Shown: positions 18,209 through 27,773, counted from the stretch's first letter. The stretch: DNA of 64,000 nucleotides from Salinimicrobium sp035607535 (GCF_035607535.1 NZ_JAYDZX010000010.1:100066-164065); one strand, 5' to 3'. Notes: a model not told the origin generated them from the letters alone. Numbers and translations: made by a program.

Positions 18209-18572
18209 TGCTTTACTAATTGGTGGGACAGATGTTTTGGAGGGACCAGGATTAGGTACTATAGTGTAAATGGACAGGCAGATGTCCAACACATACCCGC
18301 GATCCTGCCAGAGAATAGTTTTAGACGAAAGGAAGGGAGAGGAAACCTATGGCTGCGGAGTCCATTGTCTCTATTTGTTAGGGACGGACTCGATTCAGAG
18401 CAAACTTTTTAGTACTTGATTTGAAGCTGTCTCAAAAGCTGACTTCAGAAGGAGCGACACTAAAAGGGATAAATAAAAGCGATGAAAGAAACTCCGGAGC
18501 AGCGCCGTAATTATTCTGGCTAAATTTTTCGGAAGTCAGTTCTTGAACCTCTCCTATTTTCAAATTTTCTCC
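18209..18572. other. Non-coding gap between convergent prc and rodA
   Basis: No convincing gene. A 68-codon open frame at 18206-18412 has no domain features and an Arg/Trp-rich composition unlike neighbouring genes. The right part begins with GAAGCTGTCTCAAAAG and contains an 8-bp inverted repeat (CTGACTTC at 18439-18446, GAAGTCAG at 18532-18539). This is similar in style to the inverted-repeat element after the PorP/SprF gene. It may be a decayed intergenic repeat. Confidence 0.45.
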
Positions 18573-19823
18573 CTACCAGAAGGACATCCTTTCAGAATCC
18601 AGCTTCACAAATATGAACAGGAGAATGGTGAAGCCCCATAGACCTGAACCTCCATAGCTAAAGAAAGGCAATGGAATCCCTACAGTTGGAAAAATACCTA
18701 TGACCATCCCAATATTTACAAAGAAGTGGACAAAGAGAATCCCTGCCACACTATAGCCGTAAACCCGGTTAAACTGAGACTTCTGCCGCTCGGCAAGATG
18801 AATGATACGAAGCATTAAGAAGATGAAAAGAAACACCACCACAGCGCTTCCCACAAAACCCCATTCCTCACCTACGGTACTGAAGATGTAATCTGTGTGC
18901 TGCTCGGGAACGAAATTACCTTTGGTTTGTGTGCCTTCGGTCCAGCCTTTTCCAAACCAGCTTCCGCTTCCAATAGCGATCTCACTCTGATTGGTGTTAT
19001 AACCAATTCCGCGGTTGTCGACTTCCTTTCCTAAGACGATATTGAACCGGTCGCGGTGCCGTTGTTCAAAGACGTTCTCAAAAATATACTCCACCGAAAA
19101 TGAGAGTGCCACTGCCAGGATTAGTATACTTAGGTAAGCAATCGCCCCCGGTCTTTTCTTTTTCCGGAAGAAATATAAAAAGATCACCAGAATAGTTGCG
19201 CCTATGGAAACCCATACGGGGCTCCAAACCAGGGTAAGTACGAAGACAAGAACTCCTACCGTGGCTGCTATGAGATAAACGCCCGATAAACCTTCCCTGT
19301 AAAGCGGAAAGAAAAAAGCAGCATAGACCATGGCACTACCGGCATCGGGTTGCGGCAAAATGATCAAGGCAGGAAGCGCAATAATTATAAAGGCTCTGAA
19401 TTGATCGGCCAAATTGCGCATATTCGTTTGAATGTCGCTAATGTACTTCGCCAAAGCAAGGGCTGTGGCAACCTTTGCAAATTCGGCAGGCTGAATGGAG
19501 AAACTTCCAAAGGCATACCAGGAAGTAGCACCGTTTATGGTTTTTCCAAAAAAGAATAACCCCAGGATGGAGAGTAGGGAAATGATGTAGATAATACTGG
19601 AAAAACGTTCATAGAACTTTGCCTCAAGGGAAAGTAAGATTGTAATAAGAAAGACGCTGAGTAGGATCCACAACAATTGTTTTCCATAGATCTGGCTAAG
19701 ATCAAACATTGATGTCGCCGTATCATCCAGGGATGCAGAATAGATATTCACCCAACCAATCATAACCAGTAAGAAGTAAACCAGAATGGTGATCCAGTCG
19801 AACTGGGAAATAGTTTTGGGCAT
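18573..19823 (-). CDS. rodA: Rod shape-determining protein RodA (SEDS glycosyltransferase)
   Basis: A 416-residue SEDS-family peptidoglycan polymerase with about ten membrane helices. Family motifs include SWYAFGSFSIQPAEFAK, a large periplasmic loop with NQSEIAIGSGSWFGKGW, EQHTDYIFSTVGEEWGF, and a C-terminal PLPFFSYGGSG. With PBP2 (next upstream, 9 bp away) it polymerises and cross-links side-wall peptidoglycan. It is the last gene of the mre cluster. Confidence 0.95.
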   Translation of the reverse strand: MPKTISQFDWITILVYFLLVMIGWVNIYSASLDDTATSMFDLSQIYGKQLLWILLSVFLITILLSLEAKFYERFSSIIYIISLLSILGLFFFGKTINGATSWYAFGSFSIQPAEFAKVATALALAKYISDIQTNMRNLADQFRAFIIIALPALIILPQPDAGSAMVYAAFFFPLYREGLSGVYLIAATVGVLVFVLTLVWSPVWVSIGATILVIFLYFFRKKKRPGAIAYLSILILAVALSFSVEYIFENVFEQRHRDRFNIVLGKEVDNRGIGYNTNQSEIAIGSGSWFGKGWTEGTQTKGNFVPEQHTDYIFSTVGEEWGFVGSAVVVFLFIFLMLRIIHLAERQKSQFNRVYGYSVAGILFVHFFVNIGMVIGIFPTVGIPLPFFSYGGSGLWGFTILLFIFVKLDSERMSFW

Positions 19824-19832
19824 AATTACTCC

Positions 19833-21743
19833 TTAGTTCTTTAGTGGTTTCTTTTCGGTCCAGCCATGCTTCTTGTTATCGTTGATCATGAACGGCTTTC
19901 CACTATATGGTTTTTCATATTCTTCTTCCAGGCTGTTGGTAAGGACCCAGTTTTCCATATCTTTTCTGGTGATCTCTCCCTTAATATATTTCTCGATCAT
20001 TAATCCTGCTATACGTCCTGCATAACGACCTCCCCAGTATCCGTTTTCCACAAATACTGCCAGTGCGATTTTAGGATCATCTACGGGGGCAAAGGCGACA
20101 AAAATAGAATGATCTGTTAGCTGCATTCTCTTCCCATCTACTTTGGTGAAGTTTTCGGCTGTTCCGGTCTTTCCTGCTATTTCTATTCCCGGCACCTGTA
20201 GTGCAGAAGCAGTTCCTGCTTTATATACCTGGTGCATACCTTCTACTACCGGGCCAAAATGTTTTGGGTCGATAGTGGTAAATTTCTTTTCAGTAAATTC
20301 TTTTTCCTTAATAGGTTTACCTTCGATCTCTTTGAGGATATGCGGAGTATAGAACCAGCCCCGGTTTGCAATAGCAGCAGTCATGTTGGCCAGCTGGATG
20401 GGTGTCATTAAAACTTCTCCCTGTCCAATTGCATTAGATAGTGTTGCCGTAGAGAACCACTTATATGTAGGATAGTCATAGATCTTGTTGTAGTATTCTG
20501 CAGTCGGGATCTTGCCGGGTCTTCCTGTGGAAAGGTCAGATCCTAAGTAATCTCCCAGGCCAAAACTCCGCAAATGGTTCGCCCATGCATCTACTCCTTC
20601 CTGTGGAGAAGGATATTTTTCAATTACCCTGCGATAGACGTTGGCGAAATATGCGTTACATGACTGGGCAATTCCCGGGATCATGTCCAACGGACTGGAG
20701 TGCGGGTGACAACCCATTTTGCGGCCTCTTCCATAAAAATAGCCGCCGTGACATGAAAAACGATCGTTTGTTGTTACTACACCCTCCTGTAAAGCGATAA
20801 GGGCATTAATGGTCTTAAATGGAGAACCCGGAGGATATTCAGCTAAAAGTCCGCGGTCAAACAAGGGTTTGGCGATTGAATCCAGCCATAACTCGGTAAA
20901 GTTCTGCGACCTTTTGCGTCCCACGAGGTCTGCAGGATCATAATTGGGTGCTGTTACCAGGGCGAGAATCTCTCCTGTAGATGGTTCAAGGGCAACAATT
21001 CCGCCTCTTTTGTTTTTCATTAGGAGCTCCCCATATTTCTGGAGTTCGGCGTCAATAGTAATAGTGATGTCTTTTCCCTTTTTTGGGAGGGTATCATATA
21101 TTCCACCTTTGTAAGCTCCAATATCCCGGTTGAACCTGTCCTTCTGAATATACTTTACCCCCTTTACTCCCCGTAGCAACTCTTCATAATAGCCTTCAAC
21201 TCCCTGGCGGCCTATAAGATCTCCGGAAAGGTAGTAAGGGTTTTCATTCACTATTCGCTGGTTAACTTCAGTGATATAGCCAAGTACGTTTGCTCCATGT
21301 TGGGTATAGTAATCCCTCAGGGAACGCTTTTGGATATAAAAACCTTCATATTTCCGCATTTTTTCAGCTAAATATGCGTATTCACTTTTGGTGAGCTGGG
21401 GGATAACGACCGAGGGTAACCTGGGAGAATAGATCTTCGCTTTATCAAGCCTCTCTACCAGCTGTTTGGGAGTGATGCTCAAAATATTGCAAAGCTCTGT
21501 AGTGTCAAAAGGTTTAAGGTTTCTTGGGATCACCATTACATCGTAGGAAGGCTGATTAGAAACCAAAAGTTCTCCGTTCCTGTCAAAAATGAAACCCCGC
21601 TGAGGGTAGTCATACACTACCTTTATGGCGTTGTTCTCCGAAAGCCCTACAAAGGAGTCATCCATGATTTGCAGGTAAAATAACCTGGCAAGGAAAATTA
21701 TTCCTGAAGTGATGACTATTATGTAGAGTAAAATTTTTCTCAT
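19833..21743 (-). CDS. mrdA: Penicillin-binding protein 2 (transpeptidase of the elongasome)
   Basis: A 636-residue class B PBP with one N-terminal helix (residues 4-24), a PBP dimerisation/pedestal domain and a transpeptidase domain. The active-site motifs are present: SPFK (Ser307, Lys310), SCN (361-363) and KTGT near residue 535. Between the first two there is a Cys/His cluster (Cys331, His332, Cys345, His346, His348) in the region where E. coli PBP2 binds zinc. Its ATG overlaps the stop of mreD by 4 bp. RodA, its partner, follows directly. Confidence 0.95.
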   Translation of the reverse strand: MRKILLYIIVITSGIIFLARLFYLQIMDDSFVGLSENNAIKVVYDYPQRGFIFDRNGELLVSNQPSYDVMVIPRNLKPFDTTELCNILSITPKQLVERLDKAKIYSPRLPSVVIPQLTKSEYAYLAEKMRKYEGFYIQKRSLRDYYTQHGANVLGYITEVNQRIVNENPYYLSGDLIGRQGVEGYYEELLRGVKGVKYIQKDRFNRDIGAYKGGIYDTLPKKGKDITITIDAELQKYGELLMKNKRGGIVALEPSTGEILALVTAPNYDPADLVGRKRSQNFTELWLDSIAKPLFDRGLLAEYPPGSPFKTINALIALQEGVVTTNDRFSCHGGYFYGRGRKMGCHPHSSPLDMIPGIAQSCNAYFANVYRRVIEKYPSPQEGVDAWANHLRSFGLGDYLGSDLSTGRPGKIPTAEYYNKIYDYPTYKWFSTATLSNAIGQGEVLMTPIQLANMTAAIANRGWFYTPHILKEIEGKPIKEKEFTEKKFTTIDPKHFGPVVEGMHQVYKAGTASALQVPGIEIAGKTGTAENFTKVDGKRMQLTDHSIFVAFAPVDDPKIALAVFVENGYWGGRYAGRIAGLMIEKYIKGEITRKDMENWVLTNSLEEEYEKPYSGKPFMINDNKKHGWTEKKPLKN

Positions 21744-22246
21744 CTGGATCGTCTGTTAAATAAAGCAAGCGTCAAAAACACCAGAATTATTGTAAATATT
21801 GCTGAAAAAAAGGTTTTTTTAAGAAGTAGCAAGAAGTGTGCAAAATTGAAGAATTCCAGCAAAAACAGGACAAAATGATGAACCAGCACCAGGATAAATA
21901 CATAACTAATTCGCGATCCCGGTTGGGTACTTGAAAATTTTATCGTTTGATAATCGTAACTCACTCCGAAGGAGAAACGCAGGATAGCAGGGCGAATATA
22001 AGCAGCCACAAGGCAGGCAGCCGCATTGATACCTCCACTATCTTCAAAGATGTCAACTCCCCATCCCAGGAGAAAACTCAGAAATATAAAAAGTGTTTGA
22101 TTTCCATTAAAAGGATAAAGAATTAAAAACAACACATACAGGTAGGGATTGATGTACCCCAAAAAGTTAATGTTGTTCAATAACAGTACCTGTAGTAAAA
22201 GCAGCACTACAAAACGCAGGGTATTTGTAATTATCACACTATTCAT
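21740..22246 (-). CDS. mreD: Rod shape-determining protein MreD
   Basis: A 168-residue membrane protein with about five helices and the typical NINFLGYINPYLYVLFLILYP N-terminal segment. It overlaps mreC by 8 bp and mrdA by 4 bp. MreD proteins diverge strongly in sequence, so position between mreC and mrdA is much of the evidence. Confidence 0.88.
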   Translation of the reverse strand: MNSVIITNTLRFVVLLLLQVLLLNNINFLGYINPYLYVLFLILYPFNGNQTLFIFLSFLLGWGVDIFEDSGGINAAACLVAAYIRPAILRFSFGVSYDYQTIKFSSTQPGSRISYVFILVLVHHFVLFLLEFFNFAHFLLLLKKTFFSAIFTIILVFLTLALFNRRSR

Positions 22247-23066
22247 TTTTGGACAGGTTTTGCAGGGCTCTTATCTCGTCTTGCTGCGTATTTTCAATGA
22301 TATAGACATAACCAATATTCGTCATATCGTTGAATAACTGGATGTCGATGTTGTAGTAGCTCTCGCTTTGATCAAGTGAAAAGTTCTTTACAGCACCGAT
22401 AGGAAGTCCTTTTGGAAAAATGAGGGAACGTCCTCCGGTAATAATGGTGTCACCCTCGGCTATTGGAGCAATTGAAGGAACATCAATAAGCTGTACTACA
22501 TTAGGGTCATCTCCATTCCACACCAGTGTTCCGAAATGATTCGATCTTTTTAGCTGGGCGTTGATCCGGGAGTTGGAATTAAGTATAGAAATCACTGTGG
22601 AATAGTTGGGAGATACATTCTCAACAATACCCACGATACCTCTACTGGTTACTACCCCCATGTCCCGTTCGATCCCATCCCGGGCACCACTCTTAAGGGT
22701 AAGATAATTGTCGACTTTGGCGTAGTTGTTATTTATAACTTCAGAAGCTCTAAAAAGATAATCGGCATCAAAACTACTGGTATCCCTGTATGATTTTACT
22801 TCCAATGAATCCTCATAGCTGGCCAGCCTTGTACGCAGCCTTTCATTTTCTTCCAGCAGCCTGAGGTTGTACTGTTCAAGGTTAAAGTAACTGTTGATGT
22901 TGCTCGTCCAGCTATAAATTCCCCCGCTTAAAAAATTGGCAGAACTTATGAACTTACTCTTTTGATAAGAGTGGGACTGAATGGTTAAAAACAGGGAAAA
23001 GGTAAGCAGCAATAAGAATAGTATATTGTTCTTATTGCGAATAAGAAAATTAATTATTTGCTGCAT
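22239..23066 (-). CDS. mreC: Rod shape-determining protein MreC
   Basis: A 275-residue bitopic protein. An N-terminal helix (about residues 13-28) is followed by a short coiled coil (NLRLLEENERLRTRLASYE) and the paired beta-barrel periplasmic domain with GIVGIVENVSPNYSTVISI and the late strand motif VVQLIDVPSIAPIAEGD. MreC activates the PBP2-RodA complex by binding PBP2. It lies 9 bp after mreB and overlaps mreD. Confidence 0.93.
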   Translation of the reverse strand: MQQIINFLIRNKNNILFLLLLTFSLFLTIQSHSYQKSKFISSANFLSGGIYSWTSNINSYFNLEQYNLRLLEENERLRTRLASYEDSLEVKSYRDTSSFDADYLFRASEVINNNYAKVDNYLTLKSGARDGIERDMGVVTSRGIVGIVENVSPNYSTVISILNSNSRINAQLKRSNHFGTLVWNGDDPNVVQLIDVPSIAPIAEGDTIITGGRSLIFPKGLPIGAVKNFSLDQSESYYNIDIQLFNDMTNIGYVYIIENTQQDEIRALQNLSKNE

Positions 23067-23075
23067 AAACTACTC

Positions 23076-24104
23076 CTACTTTATCAAGATCCCCTTGTAA
23101 CGGTGAAGGGTTTTCAGGCAAATTCCTGTTCCGCGTACCACAGCACGTAAAGGATCTTCGGCGATGTAGACAGGAAGATCGGTCTTTTGTGATAACCTCT
23201 TATCAAGCCCGCGCAACATGGATCCACCACCGGCAAGGTAAATACCGGTGTTGTAGATATCGGCTGCAAGTTCCGGCGGAGTTTGTGAAAGGGTTTCCAT
23301 CACAGCGTCCTCAATTCTAAGGATAGATTTGTCAAGGGCCTTAGCGATCTCACGATAGGAAATATTGACCTGTTTGGGTTTTCCTGTTAGTAAATCACGT
23401 CCCTGAACATTCATTTCATCTGGTGGCACCTCAAGATCTTCGGTAGCGGCACCTATTTGAATTTTAATTTTTTCCGCAGTACGTTCCCCCACATAAAGGT
23501 TGTGCTGGGTGCGCATGTAATAAACGATGTCGTTAGTGAATACATCCCCCGCGATCTTGACAGATTTGTCGCAAACAATACCTCCAAGGGCAATAACTGC
23601 AATTTCGGTAGTACCACCTCCAATGTCCACGATCATATTACCTTTGGGCTGCATGATATCAACACCAATTCCTATGGCAGCAGCCATTGGTTCATGGATA
23701 AGATAGACCTCTTTCCCGTTTACCCTTTCGGCGCTTTCTTTTACCGCACGCATTTCCACTTCTGTAATACCTGAAGGGATACAAATGACCATTCTCAACG
23801 CAGGAGTGAACATTTTTTTCTTAAGCGCAGGTATTTCTTTAATGAACATGGTAAGCATCTTTTCAGATGCATCAAAATCGGCAATTACCCCGTCTTTAAG
23901 AGGTCTTATCGTCTTAATATTTTCATGGGTTTTCCCCTGCATCATCGCAGCTTCTTTACCTACAGCTATAATCTTGCCGGTAGTGCGGTGACGGGCTACG
24001 ATAGACGGACTGTCAACCACAACCTTATCATTGTGTATTATGAGTGTATTTGCAGTTCCTAAATCTATAGCAATTTCTTCAGTGAGAAAATCGAAAAATC
24101 CCAT
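23076..24104 (-). CDS. mreB: Rod shape-determining actin-like protein MreB
   Basis: A 342-residue bacterial actin. Phosphate-1 motif AIDLGTANTLI, phosphate-2 motif NMIVDIGGGTTEIAVIAL and adenosine motif GIYLAGGGSMLRGLD are all intact. Length fits the 340-350 of the family. It directs the elongasome (MreC, MreD, PBP2, RodA, all downstream). It begins 39 bp after the purH stop codon and I saw no separate promoter, so purH and the mre genes may share a transcript. Confidence 0.96.
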   Translation of the reverse strand: MGFFDFLTEEIAIDLGTANTLIIHNDKVVVDSPSIVARHRTTGKIIAVGKEAAMMQGKTHENIKTIRPLKDGVIADFDASEKMLTMFIKEIPALKKKMFTPALRMVICIPSGITEVEMRAVKESAERVNGKEVYLIHEPMAAAIGIGVDIMQPKGNMIVDIGGGTTEIAVIALGGIVCDKSVKIAGDVFTNDIVYYMRTQHNLYVGERTAEKIKIQIGAATEDLEVPPDEMNVQGRDLLTGKPKQVNISYREIAKALDKSILRIEDAVMETLSQTPPELAADIYNTGIYLAGGGSMLRGLDKRLSQKTDLPVYIAEDPLRAVVRGTGICLKTLHRYKGILIK

Positions 24105-24143
24105 GTTAAGTCAATTAGTTGAGGTTCGGTAAATGTAATAAAA

Positions 24144-25670
24144 TTAATGTTTAAAATGCCTCGTGCCGGTCATTACCATAGCAAGATTATTTTCGTTGCA
24201 ATAATCTATACTCAGCTGGTCCTTAATGGATCCGCCGGGTTGAATTACAGCAGTGATTCCGGCTTTATCGGCAATTTCCACACAATCGGGGAATGGGAAA
24301 AACGCATCACTGGCCATCACTGCACCCTGCAGGTCAAAATTAAAAGATTTTGCCTTGTCTATGCTTTGTCTCAGGGCATCTACACGAGAAGTTTGGCCTG
24401 TTCCGCTTGCCAATAGCTGATTATTCTTTACGAGGACGATAGTATTTGATTTTGTGTGCTTGCATATTCTTGAAGCAAACAACAGGTCATTTAACTCCTG
24501 CTCCGAAGGTTTATTGTTGGTGGCAAAAGTTAAATCCTCTTTGGCGTCTGTCTTGCTGTCTTTATCCTGAACTAAAATCCCGTTAAGGCAGGTGCGAACA
24601 TTCTTTTGCGGAAGCTCTGTTTCTTTCTGAACCAGGATTACCCTGTTCTTTTTCCCTTTTAAGATTTCCAGAGCTTCTTCGGAATAGAAGGGGGCAATAA
24701 CAACTTCGCAGAAAAGTTGGTGGATCTCTTCGGCAGTAGCTTTGTCAATTTCAGTGTTGCTGATCAAGATCCCGCCAAAAGCTGAAACAGGATCTCCTGC
24801 GAGAGCATCTTTATACGCCTGAAGCAGGGTTTCCCGTTGTGCCAATCCACAAGCATTATTATGCTTTAAAATAGCAAAAGTTGGAGCCTGGTTTTGAAAT
24901 TCATTCATCAAATTAATTGCAGCATCGACATCCAGAAGGTTGTTGTATGAAAGTTCCTTACCGTGAAGCTTGTCGAACATTGCGGAAAAGTCCCCGTAAA
25001 AATGCCCTTTTTGATGGGGATTCTCACCGTATCTTAATTCGAGTCCGCCATTGAAGCTTTCCTTATAGGAGAGCTCGTCATTGTTAAGGTAATTAAATAT
25101 TGCTGTGTCATAATGTGAGGAAACATTAAAAGCCTTTGCAGCAAATCTTTTTCGGTCTTCAAGCGTGGTTTTACCTTCCCCTTCTGAAATGATGCTGAGG
25201 AATTCAGAATAACTTTCTACTGAAGGAACGCAAATAACATCTTTAAAATTCTTGGCTGCTGCCCTGATGAGGGAAATTCCACCTATGTCGATTTTTTCAA
25301 TGATATCATCTTCCGGAGCACCCGATGCTACTGTTTTCTCAAAAGGATAAAGATCCACGATCACTATGTCGATCTGCGGAATTTCATATTTCTCAAGTTC
25401 GGCTTTGTCATCTTCATTCTCGCTGCGGTTGAGGATGCCGCCAAACACCTTTGGATGTAAGGTCTTTACTCTCCCGCCAAGGATCGAAGGATAGGAAGTT
25501 ATGTCTTCAACCGGCACTACATCTATTCCCAGTTCTTTGATGAATTTTTCGGTTCCCCCGGTAGAGTAGATGGTGATCCCCAGCTCATTAAGCTTTTTTA
25601 CAATAGGTTCCAGCCCATCCTTATTAAAGACAGAAATAAGTGCAGATTTAGCCGATTTTAAGTCGCTCAT
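24144..25670 (-). CDS. purH: Bifunctional AICAR formyltransferase / IMP cyclohydrolase
   Basis: A 508-residue enzyme for the last two steps of IMP synthesis. The N-terminal MGS-like IMP cyclohydrolase part contains ALISVFNKDGLEPIVKKL, YSTGGTEKFI and GGRVKTLHPKVFGGIL. The C-terminal transformylase part contains RYGENPHQKG, LKHNNACGLA and SDAFFPFPDCVE. The end, TGTRHFKH, is the usual C-terminus. It heads the mre cluster; a -7 promoter element lies about 25 bp upstream of the ATG. Confidence 0.96.
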   Translation of the reverse strand: MSDLKSAKSALISVFNKDGLEPIVKKLNELGITIYSTGGTEKFIKELGIDVVPVEDITSYPSILGGRVKTLHPKVFGGILNRSENEDDKAELEKYEIPQIDIVIVDLYPFEKTVASGAPEDDIIEKIDIGGISLIRAAAKNFKDVICVPSVESYSEFLSIISEGEGKTTLEDRKRFAAKAFNVSSHYDTAIFNYLNNDELSYKESFNGGLELRYGENPHQKGHFYGDFSAMFDKLHGKELSYNNLLDVDAAINLMNEFQNQAPTFAILKHNNACGLAQRETLLQAYKDALAGDPVSAFGGILISNTEIDKATAEEIHQLFCEVVIAPFYSEEALEILKGKKNRVILVQKETELPQKNVRTCLNGILVQDKDSKTDAKEDLTFATNNKPSEQELNDLLFASRICKHTKSNTIVLVKNNQLLASGTGQTSRVDALRQSIDKAKSFNFDLQGAVMASDAFFPFPDCVEIADKAGITAVIQPGGSIKDQLSIDYCNENNLAMVMTGTRHFKH

Positions 25671-25692
25671 TGTGTTGGTTTTGTTGAGGTTG

Positions 25693-25700
25693 CAAAAGTA
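25693..25700 (-). promoter_or_regulatory. Putative -7 promoter element of purH
   Basis: The minus strand reads TACTTTTG, an exact TAnnTTTG match, about 23 bp upstream of the purH start. No good -33 TTG is seen at the usual distance. Confidence 0.5.
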
Positions 25701-25817
25701 ATTATTTCGCTAGAAAATAATGCGGCTGTTGCCTTTATTTCTATATTTATTTTGTAACGAATTTTTAAAGCTGGCGTCTTATGATGTACAGGTCATAAAC
25801 AACAGAGGAAAGCTGCA

Positions 25818-27071
25818 ATGTTAATATATCTAAGGGTTCTAAAAGAGAGTTTTTTATTTGCTATTAATGCTCTCAAAAATAATAAACTACGAACCATGTT
25901 GTCCCTGCTGGGTGTCACCATAGGGATCTTTTCAATTATCGCAGTCCTGGCTGCAGTAGATTCTCTGGAAAAAGAGATCAAAGGAAGCCTTAGTTCTCTT
26001 GACAACCGCACCATGTTCCTTACCCGTTTTTCCTTCGGGCCAACAGATATCCCTCAGTGGAAAAGACAGCAATTTCCCGATGTTACCTATGAGGAGTACG
26101 AATATTTGAGCCGTACCGTGCCGCAGGCTTCCGCCATGGCTTTTGTTCTAAACGTGCCTTCAGAGAATATAAAGTACAGCGATAAGACCGCTTCAAATGT
26201 TGGTATAGGTGCCGTCTCTGCCGAATATTATGATATTGAGGCCCTGCAAATAGAGGAAGGCAGATTTTTCAATATGGCCGAGGCTGTAAGTGGAACTCCG
26301 GTGATCGTTCTTGGACATGACGTCTATGAAAACCTCTTCGGAAGTAGAAATGCGCTGGGAGAGCAGGTGCGGCTCTATGGAAGAAAATTTACAGTTATAG
26401 GGGTGCTCGAGAAAATGGGTGCAAGTCTTATGGGAGGCAGTCACGACACGAATGTTTTTGTGCCGGTAAATATTGTAAGAAGGATATATGGAGGGAGTAA
26501 TCGTGGTACTTTTCCGCAAATCGTGATCAAGCCCAACCCAGATGCCGACAGTAATGAGCTTATTGCATACATTACACAACAGCTTCGCAATTTGAGGGGG
26601 TTGAGAAGAGAGGATGTCAACAACTTTTTTGTCAATCAATTGGAGGGCTTCACAGATCTTATCGACAACATGACAGGTCAGCTTAATTTCTTTGGTCTCA
26701 TCATTAGCGGATTTTCCCTTTTGGTAGGAGGCTTTGGGATTGCCAACATCATGTTCGTAAGCGTGAAGGAACGTACCAACCTCATTGGGATACAAAAGTC
26801 TTTGGGTGCAAAAAACAGATTCATTCTGTTCCAGTTCCTTTTTGAAGCAGTAATTCTATCAGTAATTGGAGGATTAATAGGATTATTTATGGTATGGCTG
26901 GCATCGCTTATAGTATCTCAGTTCACTGGAGATTTCCAGTTTATCCTGTCTCCGTGGAACATGTTTATTGGAACGGCTGTTTCTGCAGTGATAGGACTAA
27001 TTTCAGGAATAGTTCCTGCAATTTCTGCCTCAAAACTTGATCCTGTTGAGGCGATCAGGACAGGGATGTAA
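25818..27071 (+). CDS. ABC transporter permease, MacB/FtsX type
   Basis: A 417-residue membrane protein with the MacB_PCD plus FtsX layout. The N-terminal helix (about residues 22-45, NKLRTMLSLLGVTIGIFSI) is followed by a large periplasmic domain (residues 50-285) and three C-terminal helices carrying FGIANIMFVSVKERTNLIGIQKSLGA and the end motif ASKLDPVEAIRTGM. Such permeases drive export or envelope mechanotransmission with a separate ATPase and often a membrane fusion protein; neither is encoded next to it. A ribosome site AGAGGAAAG precedes the ATG. Confidence 0.9.
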   Translation: MLIYLRVLKESFLFAINALKNNKLRTMLSLLGVTIGIFSIIAVLAAVDSLEKEIKGSLSSLDNRTMFLTRFSFGPTDIPQWKRQQFPDVTYEEYEYLSRTVPQASAMAFVLNVPSENIKYSDKTASNVGIGAVSAEYYDIEALQIEEGRFFNMAEAVSGTPVIVLGHDVYENLFGSRNALGEQVRLYGRKFTVIGVLEKMGASLMGGSHDTNVFVPVNIVRRIYGGSNRGTFPQIVIKPNPDADSNELIAYITQQLRNLRGLRREDVNNFFVNQLEGFTDLIDNMTGQLNFFGLIISGFSLLVGGFGIANIMFVSVKERTNLIGIQKSLGAKNRFILFQFLFEAVILSVIGGLIGLFMVWLASLIVSQFTGDFQFILSPWNMFIGTAVSAVIGLISGIVPAISASKLDPVEAIRTGM

Positions 27072-27140
27072 AAAGATATTAGAAACCTATTGCAGGGTGG
27101 AACATCTAAAGTCTTCCCGCAATTAATAATACGATATAGA

Positions 27141-27182
27141 AAAAGGGTGCCAAAAATATCATTTTTGAGCACCCTTTTAATT
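27141..27182. terminator. Bidirectional terminator between convergent genes
   Basis: AAAAGGGTGC (27141-27150) pairs perfectly with GCACCCTTTT (27169-27178). An inner CAAAAAT/ATTTTTG pair makes a long interrupted hairpin. The A and T flanks make it usable on both strands, for the permease gene and the msrC-like gene. The inner part resembles the short palindromes at the copA and lysS stop codons. Confidence 0.85.
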
Positions 27183-27230
27183 TTAGTTTCTGCCTGTGGA
27201 TTCTATCCAATAGAGAGGCAGGGATGAGGA

Positions 27231-27686
27231 TTAAATAATTTCGGCCACCTTTTCGTTCACAAATTCCAGGAAACGCTCGTCTTCTTCAGTAAAAGGATCG
27301 GGTACATTGGAATCAATGTCGATCTGGCCGATATTTTCACCATTCTTGAATAAAGGCACTACAATTTCGGCCTTTACGTGAATACTGCAGGCAATATAAT
27401 TATCCTGGGCGCTTACATCGGGCACTACAAAGTTCTTGTTGGATACTGCAACCTGTCCGCATATCCCTTTTCCGAAAGGAATAATTGTATGATCTGTAGG
27501 TTCGCCTGCAAAAGGCCCTAACTTTAGTTCATTTTTGTCCCCGTTCTTAAAATAAAAACCTACCCAGGTGTAATAATCTATTTCAGCTTTAAGAAGTTCG
27601 CAAACTTCAGCTAATCTTTTATCTACGGGAGTTTTATCATTCGAGAGGATCTCGGAGACCTCATTTCTTAGTTTATCAAAAGACAT
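27231..27686 (-). CDS. msrC: GAF-domain protein, probable free methionine-(R)-sulfoxide reductase
   Basis: A 151-residue single GAF domain. It matches the fRMsr subfamily (E. coli YebR/MsrC): Cys76 in GKGICGQVA and Cys100 in NYIACSIHVKAEIVVPL are spaced by 24 residues, like the two key cysteines of the E. coli enzyme. The YTWVGFYF and GQIDIDSNVPDPFTEED segments are also typical. It would reduce free oxidised methionine in the cytoplasm with thioredoxin as donor. It is monocistronic and divergent from the exosortase gene. Confidence 0.8.
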   Translation of the reverse strand: MSFDKLRNEVSEILSNDKTPVDKRLAEVCELLKAEIDYYTWVGFYFKNGDKNELKLGPFAGEPTDHTIIPFGKGICGQVAVSNKNFVVPDVSAQDNYIACSIHVKAEIVVPLFKNGENIGQIDIDSNVPDPFTEEDERFLEFVNEKVAEII

Positions 27687-27700
27687 TGTTCACATTTTAG

Positions 27701-27754
27701 GCAAAAGTATTTAAAAATTCATCTCGCGGCCACGTGATAAATAAATACTTTTGA
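27701..27754. promoter_or_regulatory. Divergent -7 elements in an inverted repeat (msrC / xrtF)
   Basis: CAAAAGTATTTA at 27702-27713 and TAAATACTTTTG at 27742-27753 are exact inverted copies. Each contains a TACTTTTG (TAnnTTTG) -7 box, one per strand, facing the msrC-like gene and xrtF. No strong -33 TTG was found for either. Confidence 0.5.
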
Positions 27755-27773
27755 TAAAACCATTGGTCAAAGT

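Noticed and set aside
18206..18412. 68-codon open frame after prc
   Set aside because: It starts inside the terminator, lacks any recognisable domain and has unusual composition.
26193..26795. 200-codon minus-strand open frame inside the MacB-type permease gene
   Set aside because: No domain features and fully inside a well-supported permease gene.
25818..27071. A complete MacAB-type tripartite exporter
   Set aside because: Only the permease is present; no ATPase, adaptor or channel gene lies next to it.
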